The notes beneath the pieces are model-generated. The model was given only the letters and a program-made list of their open reading frames with translations, ran no database searches and was not told where the DNA came from. A DNA stretch of 64,000 bases, taken from the NCBI GenBank assembly GCA_023386235.1, contig JAEWKC010000028.1:1-64000 (forward strand). Reading direction: 5' to 3'. This document shows positions 1 to 6,479 of the stretch, piece by piece. Position 1 is the first letter of the stretch; the number at the start of each line of letters is the position of its first letter. The stretch is from Bacteroidota bacterium (GTDB lineage Bacteria > Bacteroidota > Bacteroidia > Chitinophagales > Chitinophagaceae). The position numbers and the translations under genes were made by a program.

Positions 1-33
1 GGCTGCGTGCAACAAGACGCTTAACAAAATTTG

Positions 34-110
34 GCTCCGAAAAAAATGCTCCTATTTTTTCTAAAACAAGTTTTGAAAAAATTCGCATTTTTTTCGGAAC
101 TTCGTCAAGC
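34..110. repeat. Partial copy A of island repeat (hairpin end)
   Basis: This is a third, shorter copy of the 3' part of the repeats at 1778-1992 and 2794-3006. It contains an inverted pair: GCTCCGAAAAAAATGC (34-49) matches the reverse complement of the bases around 86-100 at 15 of 16 positions, so it can fold into a long hairpin. It ends in the same TTCGTCAAGC as the other copies and leads directly into the core site at 117-126. The left part of the full repeat is not present in the window next to it. Confidence 0.8.
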
Positions 111-126
111 GCCACCGTTATAGGCA
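104..126. other. Cassette-like left boundary (attC-like right arm)
   Basis: GTCAAGCGCCACCGTT (104-119) overlaps GTTATAGGCA (117-126). The second element is the exact reverse complement of TGCCTATAAC at 929-938, which follows the next gene. The first is repeated in inverted orientation at 1090-1105. Cores of the form GTT... before a gene and ...AAC after it are what an integrated integron cassette shows, since both ends pair in the excised circle. No integron integrase is in the window, so the name is an inference from layout. Confidence 0.5.
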
Positions 127-180
127 ACCAAGCGAGACAACACCGCTACACCAATAGACTAACGAGAATAAAAACGAACA

Positions 181-918
181 ATGACAAGTCAGATGAACGA
201 CATATCAATAGAAACCGAAAACAAGAAATTAGAAGAATTATTCCTTGCTGTTTACTTCAACGACTTAGAAAAGGTTATTGAGTTCAAAAGTCAGTTCCCA
301 AAACTCTATGCAAAAAAGGATAAGTTTCCAATAGACGAAAACACAACTTTTGACCTGACAAACTTGACATTTTTCAACCAAGTAATATGGTTTGACGTTG
401 ATTGGCGAGAAGAAATAATGCCGTTAGTTGAAAAACACATACAACGGACTAAAAAAATGTTAGACTTTTGGTGTGCAGAACTTGGGCAACAAGAAATTCA
501 TAGACAAATTGAATACAATCATTATCACGAATACTTTTACTGTGACGACCCAAACGATTTTGACGAAATAATTTTAGAACCTATATCAACGTATTTAGAA
601 CAAGGGTTTCGCGAAATTGATTTAAGACTTTACAATCGTACCCAATGTTTTGACTTTGCAGAAGTGAAAAAACTATTAGAGCAAGGTGCAAAATCTGACA
701 TTCACTTTGAAAATGACGGAGACAGTAGTGCTTTTTCACGGATTTCGACAGAATGTTCATATTTAGCGACTTGTAATGTTATCCCTGAATTTAAAGTGTT
801 TGATGAAAAAGGATATAATCAAAGTTTTGACACGACCAGAATGTTTGGCGACATTCTTGGTTTGGCAGCACACGAAGAAATGTATCACTTGTTAGACGAA
901 TATGACGAAGACGAATGA
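181..918 (+). CDS. Hypothetical protein, possible ankyrin-like helical repeats
   Basis: A 245-residue soluble, acidic protein with no signal peptide or membrane segment. I do not recognise the family. Two stretches, around residues 25-45 (NDLEKVIEFKSQFP) and 160-175 (FAEVKKLLEQGAKSDI), resemble the helix-turn-helix-loop of ankyrin repeats, but a full repeat series is not visible. The C-terminus is strongly acidic (DEYDEDE). Translation could start at residue 1 or at the methionine at residue 5. The gene stands alone between the inverse-complementary cores at 117-126 and 929-938, like the single gene of a cassette, with 54 nt before the start. An accessory or defence role is possible by location only. 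Confidence 0.75.
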   Translation: MTSQMNDISIETENKKLEELFLAVYFNDLEKVIEFKSQFPKLYAKKDKFPIDENTTFDLTNLTFFNQVIWFDVDWREEIMPLVEKHIQRTKKMLDFWCAELGQQEIHRQIEYNHYHEYFYCDDPNDFDEIILEPISTYLEQGFREIDLRLYNRTQCFDFAEVKKLLEQGAKSDIHFENDGDSSAFSRISTECSYLATCNVIPEFKVFDEKGYNQSFDTTRMFGDILGLAAHEEMYHLLDEYDEDE

Positions 919-928
919 AAATTTTGGC

Positions 929-1105
929 TGCCTATAACAAGGGTTTGGCGTCAGGCGGGCTGACGTTCAACCGTGAAAGTTTCCCGCCCGAACGCAAAGC
1001 CCCGGAACGTTGACACGCAACCCACGCTCGCAAGCCTCTTCGTTTGGCTTTATAAGCCAAACTCCCGAGTCTTTCTCCCAAAGCGTGTCAACGGTGGCGC
1101 TTGAC
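929..1105. repeat. Hairpin-rich intergenic element, attC-like
   Basis: This gene-free stretch starts with the core TGCCTATAAC (929-938) and folds extensively. CGTTGACACGC (1008-1018) pairs perfectly with 1083-1093. Inside it, GTTTGGCTT (1042-1050) pairs perfectly with AAGCCAAAC (1054-1062) across a 3-nt loop. GGCGGG (954-959) can pair with CCCGCC (984-989). AACGGTGGCGCTTGAC (1090-1105) is the exact inverse of 104-119. Nested stems after a core site are typical of attC recombination sites folded as single strands, although the length is above the usual range. No gene is visible in it. Confidence 0.55.
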
Positions 1106-1137
1106 CAAATTTCATAAAGATTCTGCCTAAAATTAAA

Positions 1138-1169
1138 TTTGGACAATTCTAAATAAAGTAATTACTTTG
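1138..1169 (+). promoter_or_regulatory. Promoter of the mazEF-type pair
   Basis: TTTG at 1138-1141, a 20-bp spacer, then TTACTTTG at 1162-1169, which matches 7 of 8 positions of the Bacteroidota -7 element TAnnTTTG. The antitoxin start codon follows 21 nt later. Confidence 0.5.
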
Positions 1170-1190
1170 TAATAACAAGTAAAAATAGTC

Positions 1191-1436
1191 ATGGAAATAT
1201 CTGTTATAAATATCGGTAACTCGAAAGGAATTCGGCTTTCAAAAACCATTCTTGAAAAATATAATATTCAGGATAAAATAGAATTGATTCTGGAAAAGGG
1301 TTTTATAGTGCTAAAGCCAAAGGCAGAACCGAGAAAAAATTGGGAGAATGCATTCAAAAAAATGCGTGAAAATAATGACGATAAACTTTTGATTGATGAT
1401 GTTTTTGAAGACGAAAATTTTGACGAATGGAATTAA
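1191..1436 (+). CDS. MazE/AbrB-family antitoxin
   Basis: An 81-residue antitoxin of the SpoVT/AbrB DNA-binding fold. Residues 1-45 show the swapped-hairpin pattern (NIGNSKGIRLSKTILEKYNI, then a beta strand ending in FIVLKPK). Residues 46-81 form the acidic, flexible tail (DDVFEDENFDEWN) that would wrap the toxin. It overlaps the downstream toxin gene by 10 nt, as expected for translational coupling in a type II pair. It would bind its own promoter at 1138-1169 through the AbrB domain and neutralise the ribonuclease toxin. It lies between hairpin repeats in an island, which is typical for such modules. Confidence 0.88.
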   Translation: MEISVINIGNSKGIRLSKTILEKYNIQDKIELILEKGFIVLKPKAEPRKNWENAFKKMRENNDDKLLIDDVFEDENFDEWN

Positions 1437-1750
1437 GCCAATACGAAATCGTATTAGTTAATCTGGATCCGACGATTGGAAGTGAAGTCAAGAAAACCCG
1501 TCCTTGCGTAATTTTATCACCTGATGAAATGAATAAATTTCTGCAGACCGTAATTATTGCGCCAATTACGAGCACTTCAAAAAAATACCCGACAAGAATA
1601 GAAATCAAAGGAAAAACAACTAAGGGCTGGATAATGATTGACCAAATCAGAACTGTTGACCGTAAAAGAATAACCAAAATTTTTGGCAATTTATCCGAAA
1701 AAGAGATTTTTGAAGTGAAAAATATAATGCAAGAAACTTTTGTAGATTAA
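1427..1750 (+). CDS. MazF/PemK-family endoribonuclease toxin
   Basis: A 107-residue toxin of the MazF/PemK/CcdB fold, near the usual family length of 105-120. The N-terminal YEIVLVNLDPTIGSEVKKTRPCVI shows the family signature with the catalytic Arg in KKTRP, followed by a Thr-Ser-rich strand (IIAPITSTSKKYPTR) and the conserved DQIRTVD segment. Members cleave mRNA at short sequence motifs and stop growth when freed from antitoxin. The start lies inside the antitoxin gene, so the two are translated together. The target motif cannot be read from the sequence. Confidence 0.9.
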   Translation: MELSQYEIVLVNLDPTIGSEVKKTRPCVILSPDEMNKFLQTVIIAPITSTSKKYPTRIEIKGKTTKGWIMIDQIRTVDRKRITKIFGNLSEKEIFEVKNIMQETFVD

Positions 1751-1777
1751 AAAAACTTCGAACAACATCGATAGCCA

Positions 1778-1992
1778 TTGCACAACCTCCGGTTTGCAAA
1801 AAAATTTCAAAGTATAGCTTTCTGATCGCTTTTACAGCCTCGTCTGCAGGGAGCTATTTTCAGTTATAAGTTTTAGCAAATACAAAAATTAAACGATCGT
1901 TTTCTGACTATAAAAGCTCCGAAACAAATATTCCTATTTTTTCTAAACCCAATTTTGAAAAAATTCGCATTTTTTTCGGAACTTCGTCAAGC
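1778..1992. repeat. Island repeat copy B (about 215 bp)
   Basis: This matches 2794-3006 over nearly its whole length with scattered substitutions. It starts at TTGCACAAC and ends at GTCAAGC. Its 3' third (from 1916) also matches 34-110 and carries the GCTCCGAAA ... TTTCGGAAC inverted pair that closes a hairpin. It separates the MazEF-type pair from the HigBA-type pair. No convincing reading frame was seen in it. Confidence 0.85.
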
Positions 1993-2000
1993 CGCGGCTC

Positions 2001-2016
2001 GTTAGCGGTCATATCA
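2001..2016. other. Cassette-like left core of the HigBA unit
   Basis: GTTAGCGGTCATATCA is matched at 13 of 16 positions by the reverse complement of 2767-2782, which follows the antitoxin gene. Together the two sites bracket the toxin-antitoxin pair as an inverse-complementary frame, the same arrangement as 117-126 with 929-938. Confidence 0.5.
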
Positions 2017-2040
2017 CTAAAAATTGCGCACAAAAATAGA

Positions 2041-2073
2041 AGTTGTTCATTTGGACAACTTTTTGTATTTTTG
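2041..2073 (+). promoter_or_regulatory. Promoter with dyad operator of the HigBA-type pair
   Basis: TATTTTTG (2066-2073) is a perfect TAnnTTTG element 8 nt before the toxin start. A weak -33 (GTTG at 2042-2045) sits 20 bp upstream. The 20-bp dyad AGTTGTTC...GGACAACT (2041-2060) overlaps this region, with 7 of 8 arm positions pairing. It is a good candidate operator for the downstream HTH antitoxin, giving autorepression. Confidence 0.55.
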
Positions 2074-2081
2074 TAAACGAA

Positions 2082-2426
2082 ATGGAAAAGAAAATTAGAA
2101 ATATTTTCGCTTATAAAAATTACTTTCTGGACTTCTTCCAAAAGCAGAAGCCAAAAGTGAAAGAGAAAATATTGTGGACTTTTATGGTAATTCAAACTGT
2201 GGATAAAATTCCTACCGAATATTTCAAGCATATGGAAGGAACAAGCGGACTTTATGAAATAAGGGTTCAGTTTGGAAATGACATTTTTAGGATTTTTTGC
2301 TTTTTTGACGAAGGAAAACTTGTTGTCCTTACAAATGGCTTTCAAAAGAAAACGCAAAAAACACCGAAGAAAGAAATTGAGAAAGCATTAAAAATTAAGG
2401 AAGAATACGAATTTGAAAAATCGTAG
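2082..2426 (+). CDS. RelE/HigB-family toxin (Gp49-like)
   Basis: A 114-residue basic protein of the phage-derived Gp49-like/HigB branch of the RelE superfamily. The core HMEGTSGLYEIRVQFGNDIF, then RIFCFF, then LTNGFQKKTQKTPKKEI shows the family's Arg-rich strands and the conserved FxKK[TS]xKTPxxEI C-terminal segment. Such toxins cut mRNA on the ribosome. A longer frame upstream to 2043 runs through the -7 promoter element, so ATG at 2082 is chosen. The toxin comes before its antitoxin, the inverted order typical of HigBA. The spacing to the antitoxin is 32 nt. Confidence 0.88.
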   Translation: MEKKIRNIFAYKNYFLDFFQKQKPKVKEKILWTFMVIQTVDKIPTEYFKHMEGTSGLYEIRVQFGNDIFRIFCFFDEGKLVVLTNGFQKKTQKTPKKEIEKALKIKEEYEFEKS

Positions 2427-2458
2427 ATACATTGTAACAATTTATAAATAAAAACAAA

Positions 2459-2758
2459 ATGGAAAATAAAAATTTAACCCCTCTCTCCAAAATTCTTGAA
2501 AAAGAATACGGAAAAAAGGGAACAAAGAAAAGAGATGAATTTGAGAAAGGTTTTGAGGAATTCAAACTTGGCGTATTGATTCAACGGGCAAGGCTTGAAA
2601 AAGGTCTTACACAAGAGCAACTTGCCGAAAAGTGTGGAACTAATAAAGGCTACATTTCCAAGGTTGAAAATAATATTAAAGATGTTAGATTATCAACTTT
2701 ACAAAAAATTGTGGAAGTTGGACTTGGCGGAAAACTGAATCTTGGAATTAGCTTATAA
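2459..2758 (+). CDS. HigA-type XRE-family antitoxin
   Basis: A 99-residue protein with a Cro/C1 helix-turn-helix at about residues 36-90: IQRARLEKGLTQEQLAEKCG is helix 1-2, and the recognition helix follows as TNKGYISKVENN. The N-terminal 35 residues are lysine-rich and precede the HTH, as in antitoxins of HigB/RelE-type pairs. It should neutralise the upstream toxin and repress the promoter through the dyad at 2041-2060. The gene ends just before the core site at 2767-2782. Confidence 0.9.
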   Translation: MENKNLTPLSKILEKEYGKKGTKKRDEFEKGFEEFKLGVLIQRARLEKGLTQEQLAEKCGTNKGYISKVENNIKDVRLSTLQKIVEVGLGGKLNLGISL

Positions 2759-2766
2759 CAAAAAAA

Positions 2767-2782
2767 AGATATGTCTGCTAAC
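2767..2782. other. Cassette-like right core of the HigBA unit
   Basis: AGATATGTCTGCTAAC ends in the core-like GCTAAC and pairs with 2001-2016 as described there. It sits 8 nt after the antitoxin stop codon and 11 nt before repeat copy C. Confidence 0.5.
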
Positions 2783-2793
2783 ACGGGTAACCG

Positions 2794-3006
2794 TTGCACA
2801 ACTCTGATTTGAGAAAGAACCTCAAAAGTGTCACTTTCTGATTGCTTTTACAGCCCTTGTTTGCAGGAAGCTATTTTTCGTTCCATTTTAGCGGAAACAA
2901 AAATTAAACGATTGTTTTCTGACTATAATGCTCCGAAACAAATGCTCCTGTCTTTTCTAAACCCCATTTTGAAAAAATTCGCATTTATTTCGGAACTTCG
3001 TCAAGC
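2794..3006. repeat. Island repeat copy C (about 213 bp)
   Basis: This is a diverged copy of 1778-1992, from TTGCACAAC to GTCAAGC, followed by GCCA as in copy A. The terminal hairpin has 14 of 16 pairing positions between 2930-2945 and the inverse of the bases near 2981-2996. After it the sequence changes to ordinary chromosomal spacing before the radical SAM gene, so about 3010 is probably the island edge. A 67-residue frame through it is judged spurious. Confidence 0.85.
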
Positions 3007-3154
3007 GCCATTTACTCAAGAGATAATGTAAATACACGTGTAAAACTTCTCTTAAGCTTCCTATAAAATAACTTTACAGAATGGCAAAAGATAAATTACC
3101 ATAGGCAGATATACTCCGCCTTTAGTAGCCTTATCCATTCCCCACCCGATTATT

Positions 3155-4267
3155 CTAAAACAATTTTCCCTGCACGCCGCCCGCGCGTTTAAATAGGGAT
3201 GTATCCAGTACTACAGGCTCTTTATTCATGCCGTACAACTTCCCGTATTTCTTATATTGCTGTGCTATGATATGCGCGATCGGGCCTTCTCCCCTCATAC
3301 GCAAGCCCCATCTGGAATCATTTACTTTACCTGCATGACTTTCTTCTATAAAATGCCAGACCTTATCGGCTCTGTCGGGCATATTCTTATAAATCCAATC
3401 ATGAAAGATATCTTTCACAGCGCCGTTTAATCTGATAAAAGTATACGCTGTAGAAGTAGCTCCCGCATCGGCAGCAGCTTTCATTATCCTGTGCAGTTCA
3501 TGATCGTTAAGTCCGGGTATCATGGGGCCTAACATCACGCCCACAGGTATACCGGCTTTGGCTAACTGCTCCATTGCCTGCAACCGCTGAGAGGCTGTAG
3601 AAGTTCTGGGTTCCATGGTACGACGCAGCTCTTCATTAAAACTGGTAACGGAAATTAGCGTGCTTACCAGTTTTTTTCTCGCCAACTCCTGCAAAATATC
3701 TATATCTCTTGTGATCAAAGCGTTTTTAGTAAGCATTCCCACGGGTTGATTAAAATCGTTGCACACTTCCAGTAGCTGCCTGGAAAGTTTGTATTTTTTC
3801 TCTGCCGGCTGATAGCAATCTGTATTGCCACTGAGCATGATGGGCATTACTTCCCATTTAGGGTGTTTGAGTTGCTTTCTGAGCATTTCCGGCGCGTTAA
3901 CTTTTACAATTATCTTTCTTTCAAAATCAAGCCCGGCACTGTAACCCCAGTATTCATGCACGTTTCGGGCGTAGCAATAAATGCAGCCATGCTCACATCC
4001 GGCATACGCGTTCATACTGTATGCCATGCCTACATCGGGGCTGTCTACTTTGTTCACAATGGTCTTTACATTTTGCTCAATGTATTGTGTTTTTACATTA
4101 GTTATTTCCCAGTCATCAATGGCTTCTACATCATCCTGTAAATACTTATTTTTTAAAAACTTATTGTGTGTGTTTATCTGTGCGCCTCTACCCTTTTGGT
4201 ACTGGTCTTTATCTTCTTTTTTTGCAACGGATACTTTAAACGAATCCTGCTTTAATTTTTTTTGCAT
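3155..4267 (-). CDS. PA0069/Rv2578c-family radical SAM protein (SplB-like)
   Basis: A 370-residue radical SAM enzyme. Cysteines C91, C95 and C98 in CEHGCIYCYAR form the CxxxCxxC motif that binds the 4Fe-4S cluster used to cleave S-adenosylmethionine. The segment MLSGNTDCYQPAEKKY and a barrel-like repeat of strands follow. The family is widespread and related in sequence to spore photoproduct lyase, but its reaction is not settled, so no function is assigned. It lies 3 nt downstream of the 2H phosphoesterase on the same strand, so the two are probably cotranscribed and might act together on nucleic acid or nucleotide substrates. Confidence 0.85.
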   Translation of the reverse strand: MQKKLKQDSFKVSVAKKEDKDQYQKGRGAQINTHNKFLKNKYLQDDVEAIDDWEITNVKTQYIEQNVKTIVNKVDSPDVGMAYSMNAYAGCEHGCIYCYARNVHEYWGYSAGLDFERKIIVKVNAPEMLRKQLKHPKWEVMPIMLSGNTDCYQPAEKKYKLSRQLLEVCNDFNQPVGMLTKNALITRDIDILQELARKKLVSTLISVTSFNEELRRTMEPRTSTASQRLQAMEQLAKAGIPVGVMLGPMIPGLNDHELHRIMKAAADAGATSTAYTFIRLNGAVKDIFHDWIYKNMPDRADKVWHFIEESHAGKVNDSRWGLRMRGEGPIAHIIAQQYKKYGKLYGMNKEPVVLDTSLFKRAGGVQGKLF

Positions 4268-4270
4268 ACT

Positions 4271-4870
4271 TTATTGTTTTTTAAATAACAAACCCTGCGT
4301 TACCTCAATTTTTGTATTTTCAAATACAAATTGTTTTACTAATGTGTACTTACCTCCCTTTGGTCTTCTGAGCAAACGCATGGAAGAAGCAAAGAATGTA
4401 ACCTTGAAATGCTGATGCTCTAAGGCGTTCCAGGCCGCTTCGTATTGCTCATTGCTTAATCCCTTTGCTATGGTCAGATGCGGATTTGTGGTGAAGAAAG
4501 GCTTTATGTCTTTACCCGGCTTCATATACATTTGCGTATGCGATCGGATATCTCTTACCAGTTCCTGTACCGGTATTCTTGAACATACATTGATATAGAT
4601 GGTATGGGTAGGAAAAGAACTATAACCATCCAGTTCAATTTTTATTTTATCAAAAGATTGAGCTATAGCCTGCAATCTACTGATAATCCGGGCTTCGCAT
4701 GTGGGATATTGCGTAAATGTATTCAGTGTAATATGCGGCTTATTCAATGCATATTGTGCCTTATATTTTTCATGAAATTCCTTCTTCACCGCCATTATTT
4801 TTTCTTCTGCCGCTTCTGGGATAGACAATAGCAATAAATATTCATACATTGACAATTCTTTGTTTTCCAT
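4271..4870 (-). CDS. 2'-5' RNA ligase family protein (2H phosphoesterase)
   Basis: A 199-residue 2H phosphoesterase fold with both catalytic HxT motifs visible: KPHITLNTF near residue 45 and NPHLTIAKG near residue 132. Relatives hydrolyse or ligate 2',5'- or cyclic phosphodiesters in RNA or nucleotides. The in vivo substrate is not known for most bacterial members. It has no signal peptide. It is the first gene of a two-gene unit with the radical SAM gene. A second, diverged member of the fold is at 25591-26115. Confidence 0.82.
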   Translation of the reverse strand: MENKELSMYEYLLLLSIPEAAEEKIMAVKKEFHEKYKAQYALNKPHITLNTFTQYPTCEARIISRLQAIAQSFDKIKIELDGYSSFPTHTIYINVCSRIPVQELVRDIRSHTQMYMKPGKDIKPFFTTNPHLTIAKGLSNEQYEAAWNALEHQHFKVTFFASSMRLLRRPKGGKYTLVKQFVFENTKIEVTQGLLFKKQ

Positions 4871-4965
4871 AAACTATTAATTTTATCAAAACTAAATATT
4901 TTAGTAATAAAAAGCTAATTTATTTAGTATAATTTGCTATAATTTTTATCTAAAGATATTTTCTG

Positions 4966-4973
4966 TAATTTTG
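4966..4973 (+). promoter_or_regulatory. -7 promoter element before the U32 gene
   Basis: TAATTTTG is a perfect TAnnTTTG. A T-rich -33 (about 4943-4946) is 19 bp upstream. It overlaps the in-frame TTG at 4971 and therefore favours ATG 4992 as the start codon of the next gene. Confidence 0.5.
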
Positions 4974-4991
4974 CAACCTGAAAAGCTAACG

Positions 4992-6236
4992 ATGACCAAA
5001 ACCGGGAAAATAGAATTAATGTCTCCTGCCGGAGATTTTGCCTGTCTGCAAGCGGCTATTGACAATGGCGCAGATTCGGTGTATTTTGGCGTAGAACAAT
5101 TGAACATGCGTGCCCGTTCAACCATAAATTTTACGTTGGACGATTTGCAGGAAATTGCTGACCGATGCAACGCCAAAGGCGTACGCACCTACCTTACACT
5201 CAATACCATTATATACGACCACGATCTTTCCATCATCAAAAAATTACTTGATAAGGCAAAAGAAGCAGGCCTTACGGCTGTAATAGCGATGGACCAGGCA
5301 GTGATTGCCTATGCCCGGCAAATTGGTGTGGAAGTACATATTTCCACGCAAATAAACGTTACCAATATTGAAACTGTAAAGTTCTACGCGCTTTTTGCCG
5401 ATACCATGGTATTGAGCCGTGAACTCAGCCTGACGCAGGTAAAGAAAATTACCGATCAAATAGAAAAAGAACAGGTAAAAGGACCGAATGGAAATCTTGT
5501 GGAAATTGAAATTTTCGGGCATGGTGCTTTGTGTATGGCGGTTTCGGGCAAATGTTATTTAAGTTTACATTCTCACAACTCATCTGCCAACCGCGGTGCC
5601 TGTAAGCAAAACTGCAGAAAAAAATACACCGTTATTGACCAGGAAACCGGCTTTGAAATAGAATTGGAAAACGAGTATATGATGTCTCCAAAAGACTTAT
5701 GTACCATTCCTTTTCTTGACCAGGTAATGGATGCCGGGGTAAAAGTATTGAAAATTGAAGGCAGAGGCAGAGCACCTGAATATGTGGCCACTGTTACCCG
5801 CTGCTATAGGGAAGCCATTGACAGCATCGCGGACGGTACATATTCGCAAGAGAAGGTTCAGGATTGGATGAAGCAGCTTGAAACTGTATACAACCGTGGA
5901 TTCTGGAGCGGTTATTATTTAGGCCAGGAGTTAGGCGAATGGTCGCCCAACCCCGGAAATAGCGCTACACAAAAAAAATTGTATATAGGTTCTGCTCAAC
6001 ACTATTATCCTAAAAACGAAATAGGTCAATTCCTGATTGAGGTATACGATGTAAAAGTGGGAGATAAAATACTGGTGCAAGGCCCCACTACCGGCTCGCA
6101 GGAAATGCAAATAACTTCTATGATGGTAAACGATGTAGACGCTGCCACGGCTATCAAAGGAGATGTAGTAACCATGCCGGTTCCGTTCAAAACACGGCCA
6201 TCAGATAAGCTCTACAAAATAGTAGCCAACTCCTAA
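4992..6236 (+). CDS. Peptidase U32 family protein, TrhP/YegQ-like tRNA hydroxylation protein
   Basis: A 414-residue U32 family protein. The N-terminus IELMSPAGDFACLQAAIDNGAD is the family TIM-barrel start. C181, C188, C204 and C208 (in GALCMAVSGKCY and GACKQNC) are the four conserved cysteines thought to hold an iron-sulfur cluster. Family members of this length (YegQ/TrhP) are needed for 5-hydroxyuridine formation at the tRNA wobble base in Enterobacteria and Bacillus, so peptidase activity is doubtful. The C-terminal domain (about 335-414) is a small beta barrel. Start 4992 is chosen because the upstream TTG lies in the promoter. The ferredoxin gene begins 12 nt downstream. Confidence 0.88.
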   Translation: MTKTGKIELMSPAGDFACLQAAIDNGADSVYFGVEQLNMRARSTINFTLDDLQEIADRCNAKGVRTYLTLNTIIYDHDLSIIKKLLDKAKEAGLTAVIAMDQAVIAYARQIGVEVHISTQINVTNIETVKFYALFADTMVLSRELSLTQVKKITDQIEKEQVKGPNGNLVEIEIFGHGALCMAVSGKCYLSLHSHNSSANRGACKQNCRKKYTVIDQETGFEIELENEYMMSPKDLCTIPFLDQVMDAGVKVLKIEGRGRAPEYVATVTRCYREAIDSIADGTYSQEKVQDWMKQLETVYNRGFWSGYYLGQELGEWSPNPGNSATQKKLYIGSAQHYYPKNEIGQFLIEVYDVKVGDKILVQGPTTGSQEMQITSMMVNDVDAATAIKGDVVTMPVPFKTRPSDKLYKIVANS

Positions 6237-6248
6237 TTTTCTGCCTGC

Positions 6249-6479
6249 ATGATTGTAATAACCCTTCAAAGAGATAAATGTATTGGATGCAACTACTGTG
6301 CGGAATTTGCGCCTGAGTTTTTCAGAATGTCTAAAGCTGATGGCAAATCCGTGCTTTTAAAATCAAACGAAAAGAAAGGTTTTTTCACACTAAAAACAAG
6401 AAACCACGAGGCTTTCGCGTCTTGTGAAAAAGCCGCTAATGCCTGCCCGGTAAAAATTATCAGTGTGAAAATGGTTTAG
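6249..6479 (+). CDS. Small ferredoxin, single 4Fe-4S type
   Basis: A 76-residue ferredoxin. C11, C14 and C17 (KCIGCNYCAEFAPEFF) plus C66 in ACPVKII match the CxxCxxC...CP ligand set for one 4Fe-4S cluster; C59 is an extra cysteine. The middle part (about 30-55) is a lysine-rich insertion. It follows the U32 gene by 12 nt and is probably cotranscribed, so it may deliver electrons or cluster to that tRNA-modification protein. The direct partner has not been shown. Its stop overlaps the end of the convergent gene at 6476. Confidence 0.88.
   Translation: MIVITLQRDKCIGCNYCAEFAPEFFRMSKADGKSVLLKSNEKKGFFTLKTRNHEAFASCEKAANACPVKIISVKMV

Noticed and set aside
2828..3031. 67-codon frame in the island repeat
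   Set aside because: The repeat copy at 1778-1992 does not keep the frame, and no start signal was found.
4971..4991. TTG start for the U32 gene
   Set aside because: The TTG overlaps the -7 element TAATTTTG, so it would be at or before the transcription start.
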